From Hydnum rufescens UP504 (taxonomy: Eukaryota; Basidiomycota; Agaricomycetes; Cantharellales; Hydnaceae), in the NCBI GenBank assembly GCA_014904985.1, contig MU129006.1, forward strand, positions 20,297-84,296: a stretch of 64,000 nucleotides of DNA. The letters are read 5' to 3'. Within the stretch, counting starts at the first letter, position 1. Every line of letters begins with the position of its first letter. Under the pieces are notes generated by a model. It was not told the origin of the DNA. It was given only the letters and a program-made list of their open reading frames with translations, and did no database searches. A program made the translations under genes and the position numbers. This document shows positions 11,398-22,830 of this stretch, piece by piece.

Positions 11398-13906
11398 AGT
11401 GCACTGCCCGTATCAGTTCACGGTGGGCGAGAATGAATCGCCGTGCATCGGCCAACAAAGTGATCACAATTGCCTCGCACTTCGAATTCATCTGTCATCA
11501 GAATCACTCTCCAATCAATTGCTGATCCGATGTACAATAACAAATACACTTACTGCCCATCGGTGTGCCACTTCTATCCAGACCACAGCACTAGAGAGAC
11601 TCCCAATCAGGCTCATTGCTTCGATCCACATCAGAATTAACCGCTTCGAAAATCCCTCCAGCGCTTCCACCATTCGCTTCTCCCCCAATTCCACACACGA
11701 TAGATGTGATGCCCAATACCTGCACGCATACTGCACCTCCGCCAATAGCACATCTCTCACTTTCTCCTCCAATCCCTTCACCTCGCTATTCAAAAGCGAC
11801 ACATCCGAGATCCCTGCGATGTCCTGCTTCAAGAAGGTTGCCATAAGCTCGAGGCATCGCAACGCGTGCCGTAGCTCTTGATCTGGTCCGGCAACAATCA
11901 CAAAGTCGGGGATAGCGCATCGTGAAGGATCCATAATGAAGTCGCGAAATGAAGGGTGATAAATACGAGGGGCCTCGTCCGGAGTGGAAGGAGGGATGAT
12001 CACGGAACGAAGGTGACGGAGGGCGGTATCAACATCATCGGGTGTGCACTGCACAAACTCCGCCAACGAGCCCATCGGGAGAGGTTGCCGAAGCAGGACG
12101 ATACTACCCACCACCGTTTGAAACCGTTTCACAATCGCTTTACGATTAGAATCCGAGAGCGAGTTCCGAAGGACCCCAACGTATAAGCTGTCCAGCTGCG
12201 AGTAAGGTGTTACCTCCGATTCCTTGCTGAGCTGGCTATCCAGTATAAGACGTAGATGACCACGAGGATCTCGAACACGAGCGTCGCCAATGAATCGGAT
12301 CGATGTCGCTGCATAAATGAACAATTTCCCTGATTTCTCAACCAGTGAATTGATTTCTCCCTCCGTCCAATCTGAAACGTTTCCGAGCTCGAGCCTCTTT
12401 AAAATCCTCCCCAATTCAGACCGAATGTAAAGCCGAAGGTCTTCCTCAATCACAGAAGCTTCAATATCGTGAAGAACTCTCTTGGCGAGGTTCCTGGCCT
12501 GAGTGAAGACCGACGAGATGTGTGGCTCCGGGCGACTGGTAATTAAGACGCGGAGGAAGGGTAATTGTGAAGCGTGAGAAAGTAGTAGTTGTAAGATTGT
12601 GTCAGCGCCCTGTTCTTCACACTCGTCGAGTGCGTCAAGCACGATAAGTGTCGTCTGTCGGGTTGGCCCAAGTCGGCCCAAGGGCGTCAAGATCAATCCT
12701 TCGAATTGGGAGAAAGTGTTCTTGTGACCCAACGTCGGGTCTTGTTGTATCGCCTCCCCGATAGCGTTCTTGAACTCGTTATCCGACAGTGCGAGTTGGA
12801 ACGCAAGCGTTGGGAAGACAAGGCTCGGATTCCGCAAAGGTGCGTCGCTCCGGGAAAAGAAGAAACTCCCCCCTAACATCTTATTCTTGCCCGCTCGTTC
12901 GGCCACCGTTTTCGCAATCGTCGACTTGCCGATTCCGGCGAGTCCAACGAGCCAGTACACAGGCGGCGTGCTGCTGTCCATGTTCTCGAACCATGACATG
13001 ATCTCTGTCAGGATTGAAACACGAGTGCCTTCGAGGCATGACGAGGGGGCATCCTCGCGGCCGGAATCGTAGGCCGCAGAATTAGCACGAGGGAGAGACA
13101 TGACGGCCGCAGATCGTTCTGTGGAAGCTGGTCTTAGCGAACGAACAGTGAGGAGTGGAGGGAATCTTACTTTCGAGAAACAATTCTTGCTCTTGACGGA
13201 GTGTTTGACTAAGCTGGATCGTCCACGCCAGTCAGGAGGATGGAGGGGCACAAATATTGTGGACAAACAGACCTGAAAACGGTCGAGAGCCGCCTTGACG
13301 TTTTGGGAAAAAGTAGGTAGATCGTGTTCATCTTTGTTTCGTTCCAAGAAGCGACGTACACGGCCTGCGGAAGATTTTGACTGGACACTGGAGGCAATAT
13401 GCTCCAAATCTCTAATTGGACGACGCATATATTAGTGGCACACATATTATCAATCAAAGCGTCGGTACTCACTTGCTCAACTTCCGCACATCGTCCTCGA
13501 GGCCAGATGGGATATTGTTCTGGTCCATTTTCGTCACGGGCTCCAGAAGATCGGTTAGGGATCGAAGATGATTTTCTAGTTCTAGTAGCGTTGAGGAGTT
13601 CCGGGAAGTTTTCTGGAAGGACACAGAGAGCAATGAGGACGGATGATTTCAAAACGAGGGGAGTATGATACTAACGTCAATGCCTTCGACAACATCGAGG
13701 AGAATGCCAATGCCATCCTTGGCACCCGGGATTGGGATTGCGTCGAGGAGGAGGTGGAGAGGTTGGAGAATGGCTAAGGAGAGACCTTTGGCGGTCTTCC
13801 CCGGGTTGAGGGACCACTTCATCCGGACGATGGGGAAGGCTTGGTAGACAGAGGTGAATTCGTGAGGAGAAAAGGATAGAATGACTATAGGTCGCCCTCA
13901 ATCTAT
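11398..13906 (-). CDS. NACHT NTPase half of the same NLR-like gene
   Basis: Predicted exons are about 13,906-13,676, 13,612-13,473, 13,411-13,273, 13,213-13,171, 13,118-11,554 and 11,491 to about 11,398. All junction phases agree. The large exon has a Walker A motif (GLAGIGKST), a Walker B-like stretch (LIVLDALDECE) and a sensor-like ITSRPEP, the hallmarks of a NACHT nucleotide-binding domain. The N-terminus is a helical fungal NLR-type region, and its true start is unclear: an in-frame ATG lies at 13,822 and the frame is open to about 13,906. The last exon (R-FILAHRELIRAV) leads into the WD40 part but loses frame near 11,398. Proteins of this class act in fungal non-self recognition and regulated cell death; that role here is inferred from domains only. 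Confidence 0.85.
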
Positions 13907-13955
13907 GCGGATGGAAGATTCGATGAGATTAACGAGAGCAAGATCTGGATCGATT

Positions 13956-15919
13956 GTCATGACCTTGCCTTGAGGCCCTGCTTCTTGGTGGTCACGGGAA
14001 GTTCCGTTGCCTCATTTGGGTTCGACCGTGGCCTCGCCTCAATGCGGGCAGGTACAATGTAGTCAACATCGCTCCCCTCTGGTTTGCTCAGCAAATTAAG
14101 ACTCTAGTCCCTCCTTTCTCTTTCCGGCTTGGTGACGTCCATGATCCCCTTGGTACCTCAAGTGATTTTGGCTAGGCACAACCGCACAGGTTAACCAGGT
14201 CTATTCTCGATCTTTTGTTACACCTCTGTTCCCAGTATTCAGGCATGCGTACCATTTCAGAGGATTTCTCACTCCTTGATTGCTCTATATTGCTTTCTTC
14301 AGATGTTGATATGTCGACATTTGAGGCTCTCAAGTTGATGTATATTTATTCAAGAGATTATCTCCCACACGGCGTCCTGGTTCCTCCTGTATCCGGAAGA
14401 TAGTATCGGCGAAACTAATGAGAGCTCGCGATGTATCTCGCCCGAACTGAATGTTTTATGAAAGCCGGCTTCTGGGGTGTTTCTGAATACCGGCCATCCA
14501 GAGGTGGTGCTTTCTGCCTCAGGCGCTCGGCTCTTTGGTCTTGTGACGAAAATGATAGGGAGAGCGCTTTCTAGGCTCACGCCATGGCCATCGGATATAT
14601 CGTCAAGCAGACGAGGACGATGGTGTCAGGCCCTCGAAACCTCATCCCCGAAACATGCACCCCGACGTAGATGGTCATCGCACCAGATTCGATTCTGGTT
14701 CGCCGTGACAACTCCGAGACAGAGCAATCGGAGTCACATTACACTCTCGAAGATCTGTTGGCCTGTAGTTGCTCCAGTCAAGGTCTCCACGAGTTCCCAA
14801 CGGATCAGTTCAATTTGAATAAGGAAGCGAACGTCGATATCACCCTCGTTCCGCTAATTCAGTGTATCCTAAAACAGAGGTGACGTCAGTAGTTCGGGCT
14901 CTGAGTGATGGTTTCGTATTCCCGGCTTTTCGGCACTCGAGGGCGATCAGGAGCATAGAGTGTTTCTCCTAACGCTGATCAACAAGCCGGATGGACCCCC
15001 AAAGCGGTGAGAACGTGATCCCCCCCACGAATGGACTCTGTTTCCAATGCAATCATAACTTCCCTCCTTCAGGGGCACCAGCCGATCTCCGCGACATTGT
15101 CTTCCTAGGAAAAGAGTTGGAGAGGTCTCTTTTACGCCTCTCATTCCCGAAGAAGTTGCCCCACGGAGAATCCTCTGTTCCCACAGAGGTCCCCTCCACC
15201 TCCTCTCATGGATGTAAGCGTGAGGGATGGGGAAATAGAGAAGGCATCCAACATTCTAGAATCTTGTCCGTATCCAAGCACACTCGTTTTGGTCTCGCTC
15301 GATTGCTTTCTGACTGGATCATGGAAAGGTGCCATCTCATTTTACGACATCATCCCGCCAATGAATCTCCTGACGTGGACACCCAAAGATCCATAGTCGG
15401 GGGATCGTATTCTGGAAAGAGCATCCTTGAATCCCTCAAACCGAGGTTTCCTGCCCAGATACAGAGCTGCGGTGTGCTCTCGATGCTGTATGTGATATAA
15501 ACTAAATGACCCTAAATATCTTGACTGCTGAATTATTCTCAGTATTGTTGGGTTCAATGCACTCGCAAGCTTTGACTAATGTATATCCGTGCGTATCAAT
15601 CCTATGTCATGAATCCCTCTGTCTCCAGGCGAATTCATGGTTTCGGCTGCGACACCCTCGTAGGTGATCTTGTCCTTGAGAAAAAGGAACTACACACTAA
15701 GAAGGACCCGACTGACATTGTTAATGCAGACAGAACATCAAGGCTAGGTAATGTGGAACGTGGTCTCCCCCGGCCTAGCAGATCAGAGCTTCCTGGACTT
15801 GTCTGTATCGAAAGGATAGCTCCATAGTCGTAGACGGGATACCTTGGTTTCTTTGATGCAAATTGTCAAGGCCTCAGATTCATTACCAGCTAAAAAAATC
15901 CTACATAATACAATACCAT
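13956..15919. other. Second copy of the NACHT-WD40 3' flank
   Basis: This block matches 5,015 onward, so the tandem unit boundary lies at about 13,956. It keeps more CpG than the first copy. The longest open frame, 14,991-15,500 (+, 169 codons), has no recognisable domain and its counterpart near 6,032 is broken. I treat it as decayed or non-coding. Confidence 0.5.
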
Positions 15920-16089
15920 CTATGATGCCATCATGAGTCTATGTACAAATGGATGATCTTCAGGATCTAAAATTACAACATGGCCATCTCCACATCCAAC
16001 AGCAAGTTGGAATTGATGGGGCAGATTGGATTTCTGGGGAGTAGAGCCCGAGTTCAGAATACAATGGGGAGGGATATAGCAGATATGTG
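15920..16089 (-). pseudogene. C-terminal tail of a second WD40 copy (distal piece)
   Basis: The minus strand resembles the last residues of the gene ending at 9,354, including AVGCGDGHVVILDPEDHPFV against AVGCQDGHVIIVDPQDHPFV. Its upstream continuation lies at 17,337-17,560, beyond an inserted transposon. It is truncated and non-functional. Confidence 0.75.
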
Positions 16090-16272
16090 TAAGGTAGGCC
16101 TCATTCATACTCATCAAGTCTCCGGCACCTACCGGTCACCTCCACCCCATCCCCTACTCCTCAACAACACATCACTTTATTTACAATGTAAGACTGCTGG
16201 ATGATGGAGATGAATCCCATCTACTAATCTGCGGTGAAAGAATTTGGAAAAAATTCCTTAGTAAATTGTCAG

Positions 16273-16592
16273 AAAAATCCATATTATGTAATATACCATA
16301 ATTTGGCATTAAATGGCTTTGTGTGTATAATTCTTGTGATAACACATGATGATGCATAATGATATGTCTTGCTGTGTCCAGAATCCTGCAGGATCTTGTG
16401 GTTCATAGCTATTTAGCCCATTTTACCCATTGCTTCCTGCCTTGGGTCATTCCAGCTCACTTCATGGTGTGTTTTTGTATCAAGTTATTGCCATTTTCAG
16501 CCTTTATTGCCCATTATTGCCATCATTACTATAATAATGAAGGCCAAGTCATTACATTGAGAAAAATGCTGCATTACATAATATGGATTTTT
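16273..16592. mobile_element. Nested MITE-like inverted repeat
   Basis: The ends are AAAAATCCATATTATGTAAT at 16,273 and its reverse complement ending at 16,592. The 320-bp interior is A+T-rich with no coding potential. It sits inside the TIR transposon, upstream of the transposase relic. Confidence 0.65.
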
Positions 16593-16622
16593 CCAACAAG
16601 GAGGAGATAGACAAAGAAAATT

Positions 16623-17150
16623 GTGATCATGAGAAAAGCTTCAGAATCACTTTTAGGCATCTTTGATTTGGGCAGCTGGGATTTTGAGCACTTCCTAAAA
16701 AGGAAATTGGATCTTGCTGATGCAATGGCAATCTCTGTTATTGCCTTTTTGGGCAAGCATATTGATGACTCAGGTGTCAAATCATGCCATGCAAGTCATC
16801 TTCTACCCTCATTCCATTGTGAATGCAATTTCATTGAAAACAATTGGGGATACACAAAGCATGTATCATATCTGGAGTCTTCAAATCAGATGGAGCTGGA
16901 GCAGAATGTGATAAGTGCTCTAGAATCAGTTCCTATTGTTTCAATGTGTCGGTGAGTTGTGGCACCCTACAGAATTCACCCCTCCTCATTCACTCCAGTA
17001 GATTTTTTACCCATTCATCATGATTTATGGATGCATACCAGAAGGGGCTGAATGGCATGCAAGCAGCATGGGCCAATAAAAAGTATTGGGGTCACCATGT
17101 CCTCCCAGACACACTAATGATGGACCTAGAGAAAGAAATCAGTGCTTAGC
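16623..17150 (+). pseudogene. Transposase C-terminal relic (FIENNWG type)
   Basis: The frame includes HCECNFIENNWGYTK, followed across an apparent intron (donor GTGAGT near 16,952, acceptor CAG near 17,034) by FMDAYQKGLNGMQAAWANKK. These are the conserved tail motifs of a DDE-type transposase family widespread in Agaricomycetes, and the ENN stretch probably holds the last catalytic acid. A TGA where CGA is expected interrupts the second exon, in keeping with C-to-T decay at CpG. Only the C-terminal part remains. Confidence 0.7.
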
Positions 17151-17255
17151 TTAGATAGGAATAAGTTTACTCAATGGAGAATCATAGCTCACCATCATAG
17201 CCAGAGCCTAGGAAAGCTAGATCAAAGTTGGCTATGGGTTCCTGAAATTTGAGCA

Positions 17256-17276
17256 CCTAAACCCTAACCCTAACCC
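17256..17276. repeat. Interstitial telomere-like repeat
   Basis: About three CCCTAA units lie just inside the right terminal repeat of the transposon. CCCTAA/TTAGGG is the telomere repeat of most basidiomycetes. Confidence 0.6.
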
Positions 17277-17336
17277 ATCATGTGATTGATCTGGCAATTG
17301 CTGGAGACTTGATGAGTATGAATGAGGCCTACCTTA

Positions 17337-17560
17337 AGATGATTGGCATGGGAATCCAGTGCCTGGATCCAGTCACCCACTCCAGACCACACAATTGAAC
17401 TAAGGTCTATAGTGGGGGGGAAAGTCTCCATAATTGAGCCAGAGACCAATTGAAGAGGATAGGATGTCAAATCCCATGCAAAGGCCTCTGTATTACAGTA
17501 ATTTGGCAGATGAGGGTGTGGCCATCTTAGGAGAATGCAATGGCTACAATTTCAGTAGAA
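17337..17560 (-). pseudogene. C-terminal tail of the second WD40 copy (proximal piece)
   Basis: This matches the region about 9,540-9,740 of the WD40 gene, including the residues around SLTSLMWSRVGGWIQALDS, and adjoins the piece at 15,920-16,089 once the transposon is removed. Frame breaks are present. Confidence 0.7.
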
Positions 17561-17589
17561 TGGGCTTGAAGGCTTGTGATGCATGTGCC

Positions 17590-18524
17590 CAAATTAACAT
17601 CTAAATGTTGATTCAGAGGAGACTTTATTCAGGGGATGGAACACATGAAAAGGAAAGGCACCTTAATTGCTAAGGGTTGTCTGTGCCTGTCATGATTCCC
17701 ACTATGACTGTTATCTCAGAGCAGATTCATGGTTTCAGCCACCACATCCCCACAGGTGAGTTCATCTGAGAAAAAAAACTCATCAAGACTGCAGTGCCAG
17801 AACAAAGTATGTGCATGCCAATGTTCATGCAGATGAAGTAGTAAAGCTAGGGAATCCAGAAGGTGCTCTGTTCTTTCTGTGTCCCTTTTGGTCTTGCTAA
17901 TCAAAGGTTCCTGTATTCATTTATATTGAAAAGATATCTCTACAGTTGAAAGATGAGACATATTGGTTTCTTGACACAAAGCAGACACAAAGGGTGTTAA
18001 AACAATAATATACTATCTATAAGGAGTTTCTGCATGTTGAAGCCTCTGTACAAATGGATGATCTTGAAGATCCACAATTATAACATGACCATCCCCACAT
18101 CCAACTGCAACTCTGGGTTGATTGAGTGGACTTGATGCCTGAACACCAGTCCATGGGGAATAATGGGGAGGGATATAGCATATACGGGCCACAGGATGGC
18201 CCTCTGAGTCCAGTGCCTGGATCCACCTGCCCACCATACACCACATGAGAGAACTGAGGCTGATAGTAGGAGGCAAGGCCTCCAGAATTGAGGAAGAGAC
18301 TAATTGAGGGGGTTGAGATGTCAAATCCCATGCAAAGGTGTTTGTAGAAGTCTGGGAGATGAGGGTATGACCATCAAAGGAAAATGCCAAATATAGAATA
18401 TTCCAAGAATCAACATTAAGAGTGGCAATACACACCCTGGATATGGCATCCCATATGCACACAGAGTGATCAAATGAGCCAGATACAAGCCATAAACCAT
18501 TGGGTGAAAAGGCAACCAAGAAAT
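17590..18524 (-). pseudogene. Third WD40 C-terminal copy, truncated
   Basis: The frame at 18,519-18,013 keeps one degenerate WD40 blade and the whole C-terminal tail, about 90 percent like the tail of the gene ending at 9,354. Its 3' flank (17,640-18,013) matches 9,090-9,350. The 5' side stops abruptly at about 18,520, where an unrelated tandem repeat begins. The NACHT domain and most blades are missing. Confidence 0.8.
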
Positions 18525-19335
18525 ATTAACCAAATTGGGTGTTCGTAGGCTTGTTGGAATCACCTCATTTGTCTGCATCTTTCAAGCCTATTTACAAAGC
18601 AGTCTGATCACTCCTCATCTCGCCATCTCCATCCTCTCCCCCTGCCCTCATGTGGTCCCCCAAGGGGAAGGGGGTTGTTGTTCAAGCTGTGTGTGGGTGC
18701 ATTATATGCACCCAAATTGCAGCTTTTCAACACCCCCACTCTCAAGGTGATCCAACAATTTTTGGCTATGCTGTTCCTCATCTCCTCCTGCCCTCCCACT
18801 CAACATCACCTGGAATCCTCAAATCTTAACCAAATTGGGTGTTTGTAGGTTTGTTGGAATCACCTCATTCGTCCGCATCTCTCAAGCCTATTTATAAAAC
18901 AGTCTGATCACTCCTCATCTCACCATCTCCATCCTCTCCCCCTGCCCTCATGAGGTCCCCCAGGAGGAAGGGGGTTGTTGTTCAAGCTGTGTGTGGGTGC
19001 ATTATATGCGCCCAAATTGCAGCTTTTCAACACCCCCACTCTCAAGGTGATCCAACAATTTTTGGCCATGCTGTTCCTCATCTCCTCCTGCCCTCCCACT
19101 CAACATCACCTGGAATCCTCAAATCTTAACCAAATTGGGTGTTCGTAGGTTTGTTGGAATCACCTCATTTGTCCGCATCTTTCAAGCCTATTTATAAAAC
19201 AGTCTGATCACTCCTCATCTCACCATCTCCATCCTCTCCCCCTGCCCTCATGAGGTCCCCCAGGAGGAAGGGGGTTGTTGTTCAAGCTGTGTGTGAGTAA
19301 ATTATGTGCACCCAAATCACAGCTTTTTAACACCC
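18525..19335. repeat. Tandem repeat, 300-bp unit, about 2.7 copies
   Basis: CAAATTGGGTGTTYGTAGG recurs at 18,531, 18,831 and 19,131, exactly 300 bp apart. Units are over 90 percent identical, and the third ends at about 19,335. There is no coding sequence. The unit begins where the WD40 relic is cut off. Confidence 0.9.
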
Positions 19336-19889
19336 CTTTCCCTGGTGGAGGCAATGGATCATCCCTGTGTTCTCCATGTATTGTCATAATTAGTCTCCAT
19401 TTGTGTCAATGTCTATCAGAGTACAAAATCACTCATTATAACCCATTGTGGCTATCCCTGATAATGCTGTGTTGCCTGCTGACCCCAAGGCCCACATTCC
19501 CTTGGTTTCCAGACCCCCTCCTGCTACCCCCATGTGGTTCCCCCTCCATGTAGTATTGATATTGGCTGAAGTTGAATTTCTCTTAAGGTCAATTTGATCA
19601 TTGTCAATTGACATCAAAGAAAATCAGTCCTCCTTAGGCCAGAAAAATGACCTCAAATGGTACTCCTTTTGAGGTCTGCCCAAGTGGCTGACTGAGGTGT
19701 TAATTCTGAACATAGGGAGAATGAGGCCAACACAGACCCTAGTAGTATGGATGGGTACAATGTGCCCACCCCCAGACATCAAGTTGACACAAATATCAAC
19801 AATGGCACACCTACCAGCAATGGGTTCATAGTTTATGATGATGAGAATGCTGGTCATGTCTTCTGACAACAACAACCCACCTGTTTTGA
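19336..19889. other. No gene seen
   Basis: CpG-poor DNA between the tandem repeat and the Plavaka relic. The open frame at 19,624-19,899 (-) shows no domain. Confidence 0.5.
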
Positions 19890-20545
19890 AGAGCTCCACT
19901 GCAGCAGGAACTCTGCAAGTTCATCTGCACCATGGGCAAGTGAAGAGGAGTGGGACCTGGCCCAATGGTTGATGTCAGTTCACATTTCACAGGTGGCTAT
20001 TGATAGATTCCTGAAGTTACCCTGGGTATGTACCAATACCACAATAAGGTTATATGATTTTTATACCTATTACCTACCAGGTTTGCACACACCCTGCGCC
20101 TTGAGCTTTCTGTCAGCAAAACAACTCCATGCTAAGGTCCAGAGCATGCCAGGTGGTCCGCCATGGCTCTCTGCTGAGATTACTCTCAAGGATGCCCCAA
20201 ATGAGCCACAATCCCTCTGCTATCATAATCCACTTGAATGTGTCACATACTTGTTCCAAAACCCTTCATTCAAGGGCTGTATGGACTTTTCTCCAAAGCG
20301 GGTCTATATGGCTGATGGCAAAACACAGTTGTACCATGAGATGGCATTGGCAGAAGGCTGGCATGCAGAACAGGTACATTACTTAGTAGTGATCATTGTG
20401 GATTGATCTTTATTCTGAGATTATCTAGGCAAAGCTCCCAAAAGGAGCTACACTGCTGTTAGTTATCATTGCATCAGACAAAACTCACCTCACAAATTAC
20501 TCAGGTGACAAGACTATGCATGCCATCTACATCACACTTGCTAAT
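19890..20545 (+). pseudogene. Plavaka-type transposase relic
   Basis: Exons can be read as about 19,890-20,024, 20,084-20,375 and 20,438-20,545. The first gives WASEEEWDLAQWLM and the second SAKQLHAKVQSMPGGPPW, then MDFSPKRVYM. The third gives LPKGATLLLVIIASDKTHLT, then SGDKTMHAIYITLANI. These are characteristic blocks of the Plavaka transposases of Agaricomycetes, distant relatives of the CACTA group. The introns have GTATGT and GTACAT donors with CAG/TAG acceptors. Catalytic parts downstream are missing, cut off just before the second hairpin-intron array. Confidence 0.7.
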
Positions 20546-20567
20546 ATCAGGCTGGTCAGTCAAATTG

Positions 20568-20690
20568 GGGACCTAATTAGGTACCATTTTCGGGGCAGAA
20601 AATGGTACCTAATAGGTCCCCAGACAGTATGGCCAAAATACGGCCATTCCAATTCATTTCAGCCAATCCATGGCTGTGCTAGATTATATA
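20568..20690. repeat. GGTACC palindrome flanking array 2
   Basis: GGGACCTAATTAGGTACC pairs with GGTACCTAATAGGTCCC around a CGGGGCA loop (20,568-20,620). It resembles 4,953-5,005 beside array 1. It leads into the A+T-rich array terminus at about 20,690. Confidence 0.6.
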
Positions 20691-22651
20691 TTTATTTATT
20701 ATTATTATTACTACTATAATTATATACATATTATGCTATATACATATTATCCCCCCCCAGCCCCCCCCCAGGCCCAGGGTTTGCCACTGCAGGGGGGGGG
20801 GGTGTTGCACCCCATGGGGCCACACCCCTGTCAGGTGGCCATATGCCCCATTTGGCCCAGCATTTCATCGGGTAGCCACATGCCCCATTCTTGTGGGCAT
20901 TCAGTCAGTGGGGTCGTGGGTTGCTTCATTTGGGGTCGCGTGTTTTGGTTGACTGGGATTTGCTTGGGAGGTGGTGGGCTCAATAAAGTCCTATATTAAT
21001 AAAGTAGTACATTAGTAAAAAGAGAACCCATGGAAAAGGAGCAGCCTGTGCTGCTCTTTTTCCATGGTTGGATGTGTAGATGTATGCATACCTTAAAGAT
21101 TACCACACACCCACCACAGTGGGTGTGTGGCCCCTTATTTTCCTCAGTGACTTTGTGTGCATGTCTTCCTTCAGTCATTCATGTATTTCCTTCTTGGGGT
21201 AGGGTGTTGCACAGGGTTTCAAAACCCGCAGGTTTTGACCCCACGGGGCAGGAGTACCAATGTGGACCCATGCCTAAAACCCGCCAAGAACCCGCCATCC
21301 CCAGGAATATGCAGGTGGGTTTGAATATCAGCCCTGGTCATCAGATTATATGCTAAAACAACAAAGGGCCAGTCATAATTCATGAGCTTCCTGGGATAGC
21401 AATACGTTATAATTGATTCATTAATATTATATTACTATATACATATTATATCTGCTACCAGGGCACCCCCAGGGCGGTGCAGGCGCATTGTTCTGCCTGG
21501 CAGATTTTGTATTTCATTGGGCTGGGTCCTTCGGCAGACCTTCGGTTGGCAATTTGTGTGAGTTTCAGGTTGGGCCTGGGTTCAGATAGCAAAACATTAG
21601 TGAAAAAAGAACAAAGAAGACAAACTGTGCAAAAGGAGCAGTGCCAGCTGCTCCTTTTGCACGATGGTACAGAAAATACTTAAAATCACCACACCCACTG
21701 AGGTGGGTGTGTGGTGCACAGGCTTCATGTGGTCTCGTTTCATCCATTTCGGGGGTTATCATTCATGGTATCCCTGGTTTGTCATTGGGAGGGTGTTCAC
21801 TGGTGAGGTTGATCTAGAATGACAATCAATATTAGTCAAGAGCCAGAGATGGCACCATTATACATGTCTTGGTTAAACACTTGCCTGATACACCCACTGC
21901 AGCAGGTGAGTGGTGTTTGGGGGTCGGGCCCTCAGGTGCAGTCTTGTGTGGCTGCGCACGTCCGAACTTCGCACAAGGTTGTGTTTGTGTTTTCATCAGG
22001 TGGGTTAGTAAAAAACAAAAAGGAGGCAGCACCAAAAGAGTAGCTGGTGCTGCTCTTTTGGTGCCATTGTACAAGTAGTAATGAAAAACTTATGAGGTAC
22101 CCACACCCACTGCAGTGGGTGTGGTACCGTGCATTGCATCATTGCGTCCATTGCAAATGTTCGGGAGCTGGCCCCTTGGGCATGATCTTTGGTGGCAATG
22201 TGTCAGTAATTCGTGTGGGCCTTCTTCATGTTCTTGTTGGATTGGTTTTCGTGGATGGGGATGGATCTAGAATAACAAATAATGCATTAGTAAAAAAAAA
22301 ACCATAGGCAGCCAAAAGAGCAGCTATTGCTGCTCTTTTGGTGCCATGGTACGTATTTTAATTAAAACTTACCAGATATTACCACACACCCGACGAAGCG
22401 GGTGTGTGGTCATATTTTATCAGCCACATACTTTGGAGGCCGGGCCCTCAGGCAGTCTTCAGTGGCTGCGTGTCTTGATGGATTTGTGTGGGGTTCCGTG
22501 GGTGTTCACATTGGGCAGGTCGTTGCATACAGAGGGGGTACCTAGAAGAATGAATAATACATTAGTAAAAAAAAAGAACAGATGCAGCATCAAAAGAGCA
22601 GCTTCTGCTGCTCCTTTGGTGCCATTGTACCTGTTCTGGTTGAAAACTCAC
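20691..22651 (-). repeat. Hairpin-intron array 2, minus-oriented half (6 units)
   Basis: On the minus strand, intact intron-like units are 22,651-22,542, 22,372-22,267 and 21,091-20,991. A shortened one, 21,884-21,814, has a GC donor (GCAAGT) and has lost its hairpin. Two more units (around 21,585-21,690 and 21,985-22,090) keep the hairpin, but the acceptor is altered. Intron hairpins here are mostly of the type GGCACCAAAAGAGCAGC with its complement. Exon hairpins are again CACACCCRC/GYGGGTGTG. The left terminus occurs twice, at about 20,690-20,812 and 21,425-21,480, so one element seems nested in or fused to another. Confidence 0.75.
21180..21420. other. Insert or junction between two array ends
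   Basis: This block does not match the array units. It contains the palindrome AAAACCCGCAGGTTTT, relatives of which lie near 26,000-26,090. It separates a single unit and its own left terminus from the rest of the array. Confidence 0.4.
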
Positions 22652-22830
22652 CTGGGATTACATACCTGCCGCAGTGGGTGTGTGGTGCTGTACTTATTGG
22701 TTGTTGTGTGGAGACTGGCAATTGCTGGCACTGAGTTGCATGACACAACTCGCCACAACTGAACAGCCAACCAAGAAGGAAAAACAGGCAGGACCACACA
22801 CCCGCTATGGCAGGTGTGTGGTCATATAAG
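22652..22830. repeat. Collapsed core of array 2
   Basis: Divergent half-arrays meet here. The block GGCAATTGCTGGCACTGAGT matches the CCGGCAATTGCCGGCGTTGA block of the array 1 core. The long foldback present at 1,624-2,281 is missing, so either array 1 gained it or array 2 lost it. Confidence 0.6.

Larger units (their letters stand above)
16090..17336 (+). mobile_element. TIR DNA transposon inserted in the WD40 relic
   Basis: A terminal inverted repeat of about 38 bp starts TAAGGTAGGCCTCATTCATA at 16,090. Its mirror ends at 17,336. The insertion separates two adjoining parts of the WD40 relic, which confirms the boundaries. Inside are a decayed transposase tail (16,623-17,150), a nested MITE-like inverted repeat (16,273-16,592) and a short telomere-like tract. 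A target-site duplication is not clear: GATATGTG on the left and AGATGATT on the right resemble each other only partly. Confidence 0.75.

Noticed and set aside
14991..15500. 169-residue plus-strand protein in the NLR flank
   Set aside because: The homologous segment at 6,032 is broken early and the composition is unremarkable; coding cannot be supported.
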